This document shows, in pieces, positions 43,474 through 52,328 of a stretch of DNA of 64,000 nucleotides. Numbering within the stretch: position 1 is the stretch's first letter; each line of letters starts with the position of its first letter. A program made the translations under genes and the position numbers. Under the pieces are notes generated by a model. The model did not search any database, had not been told where the DNA came from, and saw nothing but the letters and a program-made list of their open reading frames with translations. Source of the DNA: an uncultured Prevotellaceae bacterium (GTDB lineage: Bacteria > Bacteroidota > Bacteroidia > Bacteroidales > Muribaculaceae); contig CAMHNO010000006.1 of NCBI GenBank assembly GCA_946186575.1, positions 1-64,000 of the forward strand. The letters run 5' to 3'.

Positions 43474-43550
43474 TCCCCCCTACCCCCTCTAACTTAGAGG
43501 GGGAGCTTTCACATGCTCCCCCCGCCCATCTCTATCTTAGAGGGGAAATT
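43474..43550. repeat. REP-like palindromes downstream of nrdD
   Basis: Contains CCCCCTCTAACTTAGAGGGGG (inverted repeat) and further GCTCCCCC/TTAGAGGGG pieces. The same theme occurs in the 14440-14645 block. Confidence 0.65.
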
Positions 43551-43585
43551 TCGTGTTTTGGCACACCCTCCCATCGTGGTGGGTG

Positions 43586-45793
43586 TTACTTGTGCACAAC
43601 TCGGTCGTGGAGCTCGGCGAGTTTGCCGCTGTTCCAGCGGTCGGTGGTTCCCACTAAGTAGCCGGTGATGCGCTGCAGCTTGTCGATGTTGTGGCCGTGA
43701 CACTCTGGGCACTCGGTTAGGTTTTCGCTGGCATCCTCATAGCCGCAGTCCATGCAGCGGTTGCGGTTGTGGTTGACCGACCCGTAGCCAATGTTGTACT
43801 TGTCCATCAGATCCACGATGTCCATAATGGCCTGTGGATTGTGGGTTGCGTCGCCGTCGATTTCCACGTAGAAGATGTGTCCTCCACGAGTTATCTCGTG
43901 GTAGGGTGCCTCCACCTCGGCTTTGTGCTTGGGGCTGCACTTGTAGTAGACTGGCACGTGGTTGCTGTTGGTGTAATAAATCTTGTCGGTCACGCCCGGA
44001 ATCTCGCCAAAGTCCTTGCGGTCGCGGCGAGTGAACTTGCCTGCAAGCCCCTCGGCTGGAGTGGCGAGCACGCTGTAGTTGTGCTTGTAGTGCTCGCTGA
44101 ACTCGTTCACTCGCTGACGCATGTGCTCCACAATCTTCAAGCCCAGCTCCTGGCTCTCCTGGCTCTCGCCGTGGTGCTTGCCAGTGAGGGCGATGAGGCA
44201 CTCGGCGAGCCCTATGAAGCCAATGCCCAGTGTGCCCTGGTTGATAACGCTATCGATGGTGTCGGTGGGCTTTAAGTTTTCACATCCGTTCCACAGTTGC
44301 GACATGAGCAGCGGGAACTGCTTGACGAGTGCCGTCTTCTGGAAGTTGAAACGGTCGTCGAGCTGGCGTGCGGTGATGTCGAGCACGTTGTCGAGTTTGT
44401 GGAAGAACGCGTCGATGCGCTGCTGTTTGTCGTCGATGCTCATGCACTCGATTGCCAGTCGCACAATGTTGATGGTCGAGAACGAGAGGTTGCCACGGCC
44501 AATGCTTGTTTTTGGACCAAAGCGATTCTCAAACACACGAGTGCGGCACCCCATTGTGGCCAATTCGTAGTGATAGCGCTCTGGGTCGTTGATGTCCCAC
44601 TTCTCGTGCTGGTTGTAGGTGGCGTCGAGGTTCACAAAGTTTGGGAAGAAGCGTCGCGCCGTTACCTTGCAAGCCAGGCAGTAGAGGTCGTAGTTGGGGT
44701 CGGTGGGCAGGTAGCTCACACCTTTTTTCTTCTTCCAGATTTGGATGGGGAAGATTGCTGTGGAGCCGTTGCCCACGCCCTCCCATGTGGAGTGCAGCAG
44801 CTCGCGGATGATGCATCGTCCTTCGGGGCTGAAGTCGGTGCCGTAGTTGATGGAGCTGAACACCACCTGGTTGCCGCCGCGGCTGTGGATGGTGTTCATG
44901 TTGTGGATAAACGCCTCCATGGCCTGGTGCACACGGCTTGCGGTGCGGTTGATGGCATGTTGCAGCACTCGCTCGCGTCCTGTCAGTCCCTCGAGTGGCC
45001 GCATGATGTAGTCCTTCACCTGCTGGTCGTACATGTCCTTGTAATCCTCGCCGTAGATGTCCTCGAGCACCTTAACCTCCTCGATGAAGGTCTTGCGCAC
45101 AAATGGTGCCAGATAGAAGTCGAAGGCGGGAATTGCCTGTCCGCCGTGCATCTCGTTCTGCGCAGTCTCCATCGAGATGCATGCTATCACGCTGGCGGTC
45201 TCGATGCGCTTGGCTGGTCGCGACTCGCCATGGCCTGCCCAGAAGCCGTTGTTCAAAATCTTGTCGAGCGGATGCTGCACGCAAGTGAGGCTCTTGGTGG
45301 GGTAGTAGTCCTTGTCGTGGATGTGCAGATAGTTGGCGCGCACGGCTTCGCGTGCTTCCTCGCTCAGCAGGTAGTCGTCGACGAATGGTTTTGTGGTTTC
45401 GCTGGCAAATTTCATCATCATGCCGGCCGGCGAGTCGGCGTTCATGTTGGCGTTCTCGCGTGTGATGTCGTTGTTCTTGGTGTTGATGATTTCCAGGAAC
45501 AGGTCGCGCGTCTTGGCCTTGCGGGCAATGCTTCGCTTGTGGCGATAGTTGATGTAGCACTTTGCCACTTCTTTGCGTGGGCTCTTCATCAGCTCCAGTT
45601 CCACCATGTCCTGAATGCCCTCCACGCTCATCTGGCTCTTGCCACGTGCGCCAATGTGGTCGGCGATGCGCTGGATTAGCGCCTCGTCGTCGCCGGCGTC
45701 GGTTGCGAGCATGGCCTTGCGAATAGCTGCTTTGATTTTCTCCTCGTTGTATCCAACGATGCGTCCGTCACGTTTTACGACTGTCTGTATCAT
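43586..45793 (-). CDS. nrdD: Anaerobic ribonucleoside-triphosphate reductase
   Basis: A 735-residue class III ribonucleotide reductase making dNTPs without oxygen. An ATP-cone comes first (VVKRDGRIVGYNEEKIKAAIRKAM, about 4-95). The central barrel includes SRGGNQVVFSSINYGTD, and the zinc site is CMDCGYEDASENLTECPECHGHN (about 680-702). The glycyl-radical loop RITGYLVG has the radical Gly at about 711. Length and motifs are complete. NrdG, the activase, is encoded downstream beyond the BspA-like gene. Its promoter and a hairpin in the leader are listed separately. Confidence 0.98.
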   Translation of the reverse strand: MIQTVVKRDGRIVGYNEEKIKAAIRKAMLATDAGDDEALIQRIADHIGARGKSQMSVEGIQDMVELELMKSPRKEVAKCYINYRHKRSIARKAKTRDLFLEIINTKNNDITRENANMNADSPAGMMMKFASETTKPFVDDYLLSEEAREAVRANYLHIHDKDYYPTKSLTCVQHPLDKILNNGFWAGHGESRPAKRIETASVIACISMETAQNEMHGGQAIPAFDFYLAPFVRKTFIEEVKVLEDIYGEDYKDMYDQQVKDYIMRPLEGLTGRERVLQHAINRTASRVHQAMEAFIHNMNTIHSRGGNQVVFSSINYGTDFSPEGRCIIRELLHSTWEGVGNGSTAIFPIQIWKKKKGVSYLPTDPNYDLYCLACKVTARRFFPNFVNLDATYNQHEKWDINDPERYHYELATMGCRTRVFENRFGPKTSIGRGNLSFSTINIVRLAIECMSIDDKQQRIDAFFHKLDNVLDITARQLDDRFNFQKTALVKQFPLLMSQLWNGCENLKPTDTIDSVINQGTLGIGFIGLAECLIALTGKHHGESQESQELGLKIVEHMRQRVNEFSEHYKHNYSVLATPAEGLAGKFTRRDRKDFGEIPGVTDKIYYTNSNHVPVYYKCSPKHKAEVEAPYHEITRGGHIFYVEIDGDATHNPQAIMDIVDLMDKYNIGYGSVNHNRNRCMDCGYEDASENLTECPECHGHNIDKLQRITGYLVGTTDRWNSGKLAELHDRVVHK

Positions 45794-45862
45794 ATTTCTT
45801 GTTAGAGAGGTTATATAATTATGTTTTATGGTGTTATTAAAAATGCAATAGACTCTGCGTGC

Positions 45863-45891
45863 AAAAAGCCCAAGCAGTGTTGGGCCTTTTT
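45863..45891 (-). promoter_or_regulatory. Terminator-like hairpin at the start of the nrdD leader
   Basis: In the minus-strand transcript, AAAAAGGCCCAA and TTGGGCTTTTT pair (one bulged base) around a 6-nt loop, and the right arm ends in a U run. It begins within a few bases of the predicted transcription start and about 70 nt before the start codon. It is shaped like an attenuator or a 5'-protecting hairpin. Confidence 0.5.
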
Positions 45892-45901
45892 AATTCCACT
45901 G

Positions 45902-45932
45902 CAAAACTACAAAAGGTTATATAAATGGCAAA
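45902..45932 (-). promoter_or_regulatory. Promoter for nrdD
   Basis: On the minus strand, TTTG (complement of 45929-45932), 19-bp spacer, TAGTTTTG (complement of 45902-45909). The leader is about 100 nt. Confidence 0.7.
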
Positions 45933-46158
45933 ATTTTAAGGTGATAATTTTTCAACAATTTTCATTTTGGAAAACTTTTTGTTGATATAATTTTTTTAAA
46001 ACGCTGAATGATAGCTATGTAAAAATTTTTTTAGAAAACTTTGCATGAAAATGTGAAATGTGAAATGTATTTTTTTGTAAAATTAGTGTGCACATGCTGG
46101 TTGCAGTGGTTGTTATTGATTTACAGTCAGGCTTGTGGTGTCAAAAATGAGTGTGCTA

Positions 46159-46189
46159 TTGTGCATAATAAAAATAATGTTTAACTTTG
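46159..46189 (+). promoter_or_regulatory. Promoter for the cmk-ispH operon; bears on the cmk start
   Basis: ATTG with TTG at 46159-46161, 20-bp spacer, TAACTTTG (46182-46189). Predicted transcription start is near 46195, only a few bases before ATG 46202, so ATG 46223 is the more comfortable start for cmk. Confidence 0.65.
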
Positions 46190-46222
46190 TGGTTGTAAAA
46201 AATGTCATTAAAAATAGAGGAA

Positions 46223-46921
46223 ATGAAGAGCAAACTCATAACAATCGCAATCGACGGGCACTCGTCGTGCGGCAAGAGCACGATGGCCAAGGCGCTTGCC
46301 AAGCGCATTGGCTATGCCTACATCGACACCGGAGCCATGTATCGTGCCGTGACACTATATTGTCTTATCAATGGCATCATAGAGGGTGATGAGGTGAACA
46401 TCAAGCGCCTGCGCCGCCACATGAGCAATATTAACATCACCTTCCAAGTCAATGCCGAGGGTGTGAGTGAGACCTGCCTCAACGGTGTGAACGTGGAGAA
46501 GCTCATTCGCGGTATGGAGGTGAGCAACAAGGTGAGCATCATTGCTGCCATAGGATTAGTGCGCAAGGCTATGGTGGCTCAGCAGCAAGTCATGGGCCAG
46601 AACAAGGGCATAGTCATGGACGGGCGCGACATTGGCACAGTGGTCTTCCCCAACGCCGAGCTCAAGGTCTTCGTCACCGCTTCGGCCCAGGTGCGTGCCG
46701 AGCGCCGCTTCAAGGAGCTGCAGAACAAGGGCGACACCACCACAACCTTTGAGCAAGTGCTCGCCAACGTAGAGGAGCGCGACCTCATCGACAGCACTCG
46801 CAAGGAGAGCCCTCTGCGCCAGGCCCCCGACGCACTTCTTCTCGACAACTCCCACATGACAATTCCCGAGCAAGACGAGTGGCTCTATGCGAAATATATT
46901 GAGGTAAGTGGTAGGAAATAA
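46223..46921 (+). CDS. cmk: Cytidylate kinase
   Basis: About 232 residues from ATG 46223 ([20 protein letters not shown]); an in-frame ATG at 46202 would leave almost no leader. The P-loop is [16 protein letters not shown], and the CMP-site motifs are [14 protein letters not shown] and [24 protein letters not shown], with RAERR next. The enzyme phosphorylates CMP and dCMP for nucleotide supply. Length matches the family. It is followed by ispH 42 bp downstream, an order common in Bacteroidales. Confidence 0.96.
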   Translation: MKSKLITIAIDGHSSCGKSTMAKALAKRIGYAYIDTGAMYRAVTLYCLINGIIEGDEVNIKRLRRHMSNINITFQVNAEGVSETCLNGVNVEKLIRGMEVSNKVSIIAAIGLVRKAMVAQQQVMGQNKGIVMDGRDIGTVVFPNAELKVFVTASAQVRAERRFKELQNKGDTTTTFEQVLANVEERDLIDSTRKESPLRQAPDALLLDNSHMTIPEQDEWLYAKYIEVSGRK

Positions 46922-46931
46922 GACTCATCAA

Positions 46932-46958
46932 ACTCATTACTCATAACTAACAAACTCA
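46932..46958. repeat. Short heptamer-like array between cmk and ispH
   Basis: ACTCATT, ACTCATA, ACTAACA, AACTCAA. The units are degenerate but the period of seven holds for three to four units. It resembles the ACTCA-type units at 60554-60574. Confidence 0.5.
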
Positions 46959-46963
46959 AAGCT

Positions 46964-47857
46964 ATGGTAATCGAAATCGAGAAGGGCTCGGGGTTCTGCT
47001 TTGGAGTGACTACTGCAATCAGGAAGGCCGAGGAAGAACTCAACAAGAGCGGCAAGCTCTACTGCCTGGGCGACATCGTGCACAACAGCAACGAGGTGGA
47101 GCGGCTCGGTCACAAGGGACTCGTGACCATCACCCACGAGCAGCTGCGACAGCTGCATGATGTGAAGGTGCTGCTGCGCGCTCATGGCGAGCCACCTGCC
47201 ACCTATGCCATCGCCCGCGAGAATAATATCGAGATTATCGATGCCACCTGCCCAGTGGTGCTGCAGCTGCAGCGGCGCATCAATGCCTGCTACAACAGCT
47301 TTGCCCAAGACGGCGGCACCCTGCCGCAAATAGTCATCTATGGCAAGCGCGGCCATGCCGAGGTGAACGGACTCGTGGGACAGACTCAGGGCAACGCCCT
47401 TGTGATAGAGAGCCTTGCCGAGATTGACAATATCGACTTTGACCGCGACATCCATCTTTACTCGCAGACCACCAAGTCGCTGCAAGGCTTCAAGACCATT
47501 GTCGAGGAGATAAAGCGGCGCACTGGCAGTGGGGTGGAGTTTAACAGCTACGACACCATCTGCCGCTCAGTTGCCAACCGCATCCCGCAAATCCGCGCCT
47601 TTGCCAGCGAGCATGAGCTGGTGCTCTTTGTGTGCGGGAGCAAGTCGAGCAATGGCAAGATACTCTTTGCCGAGTGCCACGATGCCAACTCCAGCAGCTA
47701 CATGATTAGCAATGAGAACGAGATTGACACGTCGTGGCTCAAAGGGGTACAGAGCATAGGAATATGCGGTGCCACCTCCACACCGCGATGGCTCATGAAC
47801 CAGGTGAGAACCTATCTTGAAGACTACTACGGCATCGCCCGTCAAGGCAGTGAATAA
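46964..47857 (+). CDS. ispH: 4-hydroxy-3-methylbut-2-enyl diphosphate reductase
   Basis: A 297-residue iron-sulfur enzyme, the last step of the MEP isoprenoid pathway (HMBPP to IPP/DMAPP). Cluster cysteines are in GSGFCFGVTTAI (C12), DATCPVVLQLQ (about C94) and YDTICRSVANR (about 193). The conserved RAHGEPP and the TSTP-like GATSTPRWLM are present. Length fits the family. It is in an operon after cmk; the next gene follows by 46 bp. Confidence 0.96.
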   Translation: MVIEIEKGSGFCFGVTTAIRKAEEELNKSGKLYCLGDIVHNSNEVERLGHKGLVTITHEQLRQLHDVKVLLRAHGEPPATYAIARENNIEIIDATCPVVLQLQRRINACYNSFAQDGGTLPQIVIYGKRGHAEVNGLVGQTQGNALVIESLAEIDNIDFDRDIHLYSQTTKSLQGFKTIVEEIKRRTGSGVEFNSYDTICRSVANRIPQIRAFASEHELVLFVCGSKSSNGKILFAECHDANSSSYMISNENEIDTSWLKGVQSIGICGATSTPRWLMNQVRTYLEDYYGIARQGSE

Positions 47858-47903
47858 TAGTTTTTTTTGCATTAACCATATTTGAAAATATCATAATGTC
47901 ACA

Positions 47904-48842
47904 ATGACTAAACGCACGCTATTCATCATTATTGGCCTCCTGGTTTTCCTGGATGTGGCGGCGCTGCTCATCTACCTTGTGAGCAACTCCAATCGCGATG
48001 GTAAGAGCCCACTTGAGCTAACGTTCGACGAAGATAGAATTGTACTACCTGCCGATACCATCCCCAGCATTGTCAACGAAGACCGCTTCGACACCATCGA
48101 ACGCAAGATTACCTATGTCTCGAGCGACAAAATCATGGTGGACGGGCAGTCGAAGGGCATGTTGTCGTCGATAAGAGTCAAGATGGCGTGGCCCGCATCA
48201 ATCAACAAGAGCAGCTCCCTGGCCGACCTGGAGCATGCCTTGATAAAGAAACTCCTGGGAGTCAGTACCGAAGTCACCAACATGCAAGAGTGTGTCGAGA
48301 GGCTCATCTCCACTCCACGGTTTGTGAAGCCGTCGACCCATTATGTTGCAGGGCAATACAGCGAGCCCACAGGCGCTCCCCATCACAGTTATTACAACTA
48401 TCGCGTGTTCCCCATGGTGGGAACAGCGAGTCTGCTCGAGATGATGGTGATGATCGACAGCTTTGACGGCACTGCGAGCCATAGCGAGATAAAGGTGGTG
48501 CACTACGACCGCATGCACAACAAGGTGCTCACAATCAACAACATCTTTAACCTGAGCCGCAGTAACGACATCTTAGCGCTCGTCAATCAGGGCATAGAGC
48601 ACCTAAAGACCATCAAGAAGAACAAGACCATTCACGAGATAGGATTTCTGCCCGATGAGTTCCTGCTGGGCAGCAAGAGCGTGATTTTTTTTATGAGAGA
48701 CGGGTTGATCGCGAACCCTGGCACGGGGCTCTATGAGGTGTATGTCCCCAACGATGACCTTATCTCTTATTTCACCGAATACTATCAGGAACTTTACAAC
48801 AACGACACTCAATTCAAGAAATACGGCTTCTTGCCATTATAG
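47904..48842 (+). CDS. DUF3298-containing membrane-anchored protein
   Basis: 312 residues with an N-terminal membrane anchor or uncleaved signal (about 5-24, LFIIIGLLVFLDVAALLIYLV). The external part ends in a DUF3298/RsiV-like region: VVHYDRMHNKVLTINNIFNLSR...IGFLPDEFLLGSKSVIFFMRDGLIANPGTGLYEVYVPNDDLISYF. DUF3298 domains are seen in anti-sigma factor RsiV and in Bacteroidetes lipoproteins, often binding lysozyme or peptidoglycan-related ligands; here the ligand is unknown. It sits between ispH and the TIGR02757 gene in a tight same-strand run. Confidence 0.78.
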   Translation: MTKRTLFIIIGLLVFLDVAALLIYLVSNSNRDGKSPLELTFDEDRIVLPADTIPSIVNEDRFDTIERKITYVSSDKIMVDGQSKGMLSSIRVKMAWPASINKSSSLADLEHALIKKLLGVSTEVTNMQECVERLISTPRFVKPSTHYVAGQYSEPTGAPHHSYYNYRVFPMVGTASLLEMMVMIDSFDGTASHSEIKVVHYDRMHNKVLTINNIFNLSRSNDILALVNQGIEHLKTIKKNKTIHEIGFLPDEFLLGSKSVIFFMRDGLIANPGTGLYEVYVPNDDLISYFTEYYQELYNNDTQFKKYGFLPL

Positions 48843-48876
48843 TCAGTCCGGCACATATGCTGTGGATAATGTGAAA

Positions 48877-49656
48877 ATGAACAACAACAGTCAAGAGCTT
48901 GAGAACCTGAAAGAATTCCTCGACCGCGAGGCGTTTAGAATCAACAATGAGGACTTCATAGCAAGCGACCCGGTGCAGTTTCCGCGGCGCTTCCATGCCT
49001 TGCGCGACATTGAGATTGTGGCGATGCTTGCTGCAACAATCGCTTGGGGCAACCGCAAGATGATTTGCAACAACTGCGAGAAGATGCTCGCCATCATGCA
49101 AGGCGAGCCGGCAGCATTTGTCGCCGATGAAGCCTATGAAGCGCTGCCCGACGCACTTAACCTGCACCGCACCTTCTTTGCTCGCAACTTCAAGTACATG
49201 ATGCGAGGTTTCAAGCGCATCTACAACCGCTACGACTCGCTTAACCACTTTGCAGCAGTCCACCATGTGGGCGACCATCAGGAACCGGCATGGCGACTTG
49301 TGCAGCTGCTCCAGAACGAAATGGCTGCGGCCAACGGCGGTGCCACCGATTCACGCTGCCTTCCCACCCACCTCGACAACACCGCCCTCAAGCGTGTGAA
49401 CATGGCGCTGAGGTGGCTCGTGCGCAACGACGGCATCGTCGACATGGGTGTGTGGGATGCCATCAGTCCAGCGCAGCTCTTCGTTCCACTCGATGTGCAC
49501 GTGGGAAACACGGCGCGAGCCTTGGGCATGATCACACGCAAAGCCAACGACAAGAAAACCGTCATCCAGCTCACGTCGCTGTTGCGGCAAATGCGTCCTG
49601 ACGATCCTGTGCTCTATGACTATGCCCTCTTTGGAATAGGAGTCAGTAGCAAGTGA
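48877..49656 (+). CDS. TIGR02757 family protein
   Basis: 259 residues from ATG 48877. An open frame reaches back to 48733, but that part overlaps the preceding gene. The family signature is present: SDPVQFPRRFHALRDIEIVAMLAATIAWGNRKMICNNC, then KRVNMALRWLVRNDGIVDMGVWDAISPAQLFVPLDVHVGNTARALGM. The fold is related to HhH-GPD DNA glycosylases, but the catalytic features are not obvious. The family is widespread in Bacteroidetes and uncharacterised. It is the last gene of the cmk run. Confidence 0.9.
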   Translation: MNNNSQELENLKEFLDREAFRINNEDFIASDPVQFPRRFHALRDIEIVAMLAATIAWGNRKMICNNCEKMLAIMQGEPAAFVADEAYEALPDALNLHRTFFARNFKYMMRGFKRIYNRYDSLNHFAAVHHVGDHQEPAWRLVQLLQNEMAAANGGATDSRCLPTHLDNTALKRVNMALRWLVRNDGIVDMGVWDAISPAQLFVPLDVHVGNTARALGMITRKANDKKTVIQLTSLLRQMRPDDPVLYDYALFGIGVSSK

Positions 49657-49736
49657 GGCATTGGGCGTTTTCTAAGGAAAAAAACGTAGAGCGCAAGATG
49701 GGCGCGAATGTTACTATTGCTTGCGATGGCGCAATG

Positions 49737-49770
49737 AAAAAATCGGCTTCCCGGGGTTGGGGAGCCGATT
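49737..49770 (-). terminator. Terminator after the 49803-50339 gene
   Basis: AATCGGCTTCCC and GGGGAGCCGATT pair over 12 bp (one G-T). On the minus strand the stem is followed by TTTTTT. It separates the convergent TIGR02757 gene. Confidence 0.8.
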
Positions 49771-49802
49771 GTGTTGAAATCAGGGTCTGAAATGGGCCTC
49801 TT

Positions 49803-50339
49803 TTAATTGAGTGGCTGGGTGCTTACCTTAGTGATTTTGTAGGCACCGTCGCTGCCTTTCACTTCGAAGTAGCACTTGCCGCCATTGTCCTCAACGAGGT
49901 AGTTGCTTGGGCTGAGCTTCGAGATTTTGAAAGCTGGCGTGAATCCCTTGCCTCCACCAGCTGTGCCGATGATAGGAGCCCAGTCGATGTTGCCGTTAGC
50001 GTCCTTGAGCATAGTGAGTGCCGACTCAGCGAAGAGAGGCTTCACATAGTTGAAGTAGCTGGGATTGGCGATGGTTCCTGGAATAACATACTGGTAGTAA
50101 AGGTTCTGGATGAAAGCCATCTCTAGGTCGGCCACGTCGCCGTTCTCCTGTCGCTCTACTCCCTCTTGAGTGTAAGCTTTATTGCCGCTGCCAGGAGTGT
50201 AGACTGGCACGTCCTTCTTTTTTTGCTGTTGCTGGGTGGTGGTAGCAGCTTTTTTTCTTACTCGGCGCTTGGCGTCGACATTGACAGTAGTTCCCATGAT
50301 TAGGGCAATCACTGTAGCGATGAATAAAAACTTCTTCAT
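49803..50339 (-). CDS. Small exported protein of unknown function
   Basis: 178 residues with a signal peptide (to about residue 23, TVNVDA). A Lys/Arg- and Gln-rich segment follows (AKRRVRKKAATTTQQQQKKKDV). The folded part (about 60-178) has LEMAFIQNLYYQYVIPG, FAESALTMLKDANGNIDWAPIIGTAGG and GGKCYFEVKGSDGAYKITKV, like small DUF3828/NTF2-type periplasmic proteins with a conserved FYxxYV helix. That comparison is a resemblance only. It is the only gene between two other transcripts and has its own terminator. Confidence 0.7.
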   Translation of the reverse strand: MKKFLFIATVIALIMGTTVNVDAKRRVRKKAATTTQQQQKKKDVPVYTPGSGNKAYTQEGVERQENGDVADLEMAFIQNLYYQYVIPGTIANPSYFNYVKPLFAESALTMLKDANGNIDWAPIIGTAGGGKGFTPAFKISKLSPSNYLVEDNGGKCYFEVKGSDGAYKITKVSTQPLN

Positions 50340-50453
50340 AGTAAAAACAATTAATGTTAATAATTAAAGTGTTATAGTTCTATAAATATTTGACTTTAAA
50401 AGTGTTTAAAGGTTTAAAAACCATGTGTTGGCGTGGTGGAGCAGGAGTGGGTG

Positions 50454-51455
50454 CTATACGTCGTTGAGTACGAACCATGTGCTGGTGTCGAAGCGTGGCA
50501 GTGCATAGACCTGTATGTCCTTGACGCTCTCGAGTGGTGCATTGGAGCCGTCGCCCACGGTGAAGCCCTTTGCGCCGATGGCCCGCTTCATCTCGTCGAG
50601 CGCAATGGCAGGGGTGTTGTTGTCGTTGCTCAGATGGCACAGGAACACCCACTTGAGGTGTCGGCCAGCGTGATCGGCTACAAACTGTGCCGCCACTTTG
50701 TTGTCGAGGTGCCCTTTCTCGCCCCTGACCCTTGCCTTGAGATACTCGGGGTAGCGTCCAGATGTGAGCATGCCAAGGTCGTAGTTCGATTCAATCATGA
50801 GGAAGTGCGCGCTGCTCATGTAGTGTTGTGCTCTAGGCGTGATCACGCCCATGTCGGTGGCTACAACAAACACCTGGTTGCCAGCTTCGAAGCAGAATCC
50901 CATGTTATCGATGGCGTCGTGCGATGTCTCGAAGGCGGTGATTTTCATTCCTGCCAGGAAGAATGGGATTTCCTTGAAGATGCTCACTTGGTAATCTTTA
51001 ATGCGTCGCGACACGTTGTGATGCCTGAGCAGTCCACCCATCAGCTTGGGTGTGCAGTAGAGCCGCATGTGCTTGTTCTCGCGCAGGATTTTGTAGGCAT
51101 AGCGTATGTGGTCGGCATGGTCGTGAGTGAGCAGGATTCCCTTCACCTTGAGGATGTCGATACCGTTGGCTTTGAGGTCGTTATAGACGTGTTCTGGGTC
51201 GATGCCCGCATCAATGAGCACACCTCCGTTCTCATCGCCCAGGAAGGAGCAGTTGCCGCTACTGCCGCTGCCAAAGCTGGCGAAGTTGAACCCCGTCCAT
51301 TGCAAGTCGCTGGGATAGGATTTCTTGCCGTGCTTGGTTGCGTCGGGTTCGTCGCTGTCGAAGTTTAGCTCGCCTATGACGTACTTGTTTACCCAGCGGT
51401 TGTTGCTACTGCTGCTAAGTTTGCGTTGCTGAAAAAGATCTTGTTTCTTACTCAT
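50454..51455 (-). CDS. MBL-fold metallo-hydrolase
   Basis: About 333 residues from MSKKQDLFQQ; a Met six codons upstream is possible. After a charged 45-residue N-terminal extension the domain begins FNFASFGSGSSGNCSFLGDENGGVLIDAGI. The zinc motif is LLTHDHADHI (HxHxDH), with later ETSHDAIDN, VFVVATDMG and LMIESNYD. The last part has FLCHLSNDNNTP. This is close to the YycJ/WalJ-like Bacteroidetes MBL family. Its substrate is not known. The extra N-terminal stretch is unusual for that family. Confidence 0.88.
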   Translation of the reverse strand: MSKKQDLFQQRKLSSSSNNRWVNKYVIGELNFDSDEPDATKHGKKSYPSDLQWTGFNFASFGSGSSGNCSFLGDENGGVLIDAGIDPEHVYNDLKANGIDILKVKGILLTHDHADHIRYAYKILRENKHMRLYCTPKLMGGLLRHHNVSRRIKDYQVSIFKEIPFFLAGMKITAFETSHDAIDNMGFCFEAGNQVFVVATDMGVITPRAQHYMSSAHFLMIESNYDLGMLTSGRYPEYLKARVRGEKGHLDNKVAAQFVADHAGRHLKWVFLCHLSNDNNTPAIALDEMKRAIGAKGFTVGDGSNAPLESVKDIQVYALPRFDTSTWFVLNDV

Positions 51456-51581
51456 TATCGTGTTGTGAAACACAATTTTGTATTGAAGCGTTTTTTCACG
51501 GAGGAAAAACGTGAATAGTTGAATGTTTTTATAAAAAAATGGTGCTGAGCCATGCTGCCTCTCGTCCCTGATTGAGGGTGT

Positions 51582-52307
51582 TTACTTGTAGAGGAGGAAA
51601 ATGGTGGGCACCTTGTTGAGGTTAGGCAGATGGTTGAGCCACTGCTTAACACCGCGTGTGACGATGCTCTGGGTGGGTCCAGTGATGTCGGTTGCGATGC
51701 ACAGCTTGATGTGCTGCGGCATGACCTTGCAAACCTCGGCCACGAGCGTGTTGTTGCGATAGGGTGTTTCGATGAAGATTTGCGTCTGGTTGTCGCGCAC
51801 TATGCGGTGCTCCATCTCCTTGAGACAGGCGGTGCGTTTGGCGGCATCGATGGGCAGGTATCCCACAAATGCAAAACTTTGCCCGTTGAACCCCGAAGCC
51901 ATGAGCCCCATGAGTATGCTCGATGGCCCTACAAGAGGTATCACCTTGAGCTGCAGCTGCTGCGCTATTGCCACAACGTCGGCTCCCGGGTCGGCCACGG
52001 CTGGGCATCCAGCCTCGCTAATCACGCCCATGGGTTGTCCCTGTTGCAGAGGCTGCAGCATGGACGGGATGTCTTGCGGTGGTGTGTGGCGGTTGAGTTC
52101 AAAGAAGGTGATGCTGTCGATGTCGATATTGCGGTCGCATTTCTTGAGGAACCGCCTTGCCGACCGCACATTCTCGACAATAAAATGCTTGATGTGCGAC
52201 ACCAGCAAGAGGTTGTGCTGTGGCAATACCATGTGGAGCTCAACGTCGCTGAGCCCCACAGGTATGAGATATAATGCCGTGAGTGGCTTAACACTGCTTG
52301 GATTCAT
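51582..52307 (-). CDS. RsmI-like SAM-dependent methyltransferase (tetrapyrrole methylase family)
   Basis: A 241-residue cytoplasmic enzyme of the tetrapyrrole methylase fold, related to 16S rRNA 2'-O-ribose methylase RsmI. The SAM-site loop GVISEAGCPAVADPGADVV and the motif PLVGPSSILMGLMASGFNGQSFAFVGYLP are present. The N-terminus ALYLIPVGLSDVE is shorter than canonical RsmI, and the C-terminal helical domain of RsmI is missing. This corresponds to the shorter Bacteroidetes homologue rather than true RsmI. Target RNA is inferred. Confidence 0.85.
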   Translation of the reverse strand: MNPSSVKPLTALYLIPVGLSDVELHMVLPQHNLLLVSHIKHFIVENVRSARRFLKKCDRNIDIDSITFFELNRHTPPQDIPSMLQPLQQGQPMGVISEAGCPAVADPGADVVAIAQQLQLKVIPLVGPSSILMGLMASGFNGQSFAFVGYLPIDAAKRTACLKEMEHRIVRDNQTQIFIETPYRNNTLVAEVCKVMPQHIKLCIATDITGPTQSIVTRGVKQWLNHLPNLNKVPTIFLLYK

Positions 52308-52328
52308 GTGCTAAAGAAATGGACTTCT

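Larger units (their letters stand above)
45794..46222. other. Divergent nrdD/cmk intergenic region
   Basis: About 430 bp, very AT-rich. It holds the nrdD promoter and leader hairpin on the minus strand and the cmk promoter on the plus strand. Positions 45935-46150 contain nothing I can support; no NrdR-box pair was recognised by eye. Confidence 0.6.

Noticed and set aside
44297..45679. A 460-codon open frame on the plus strand opposite nrdD
   Set aside because: It is the antisense shadow of a highly conserved, GC-rich gene. The protein is Val/His/Leu-rich without domain character.
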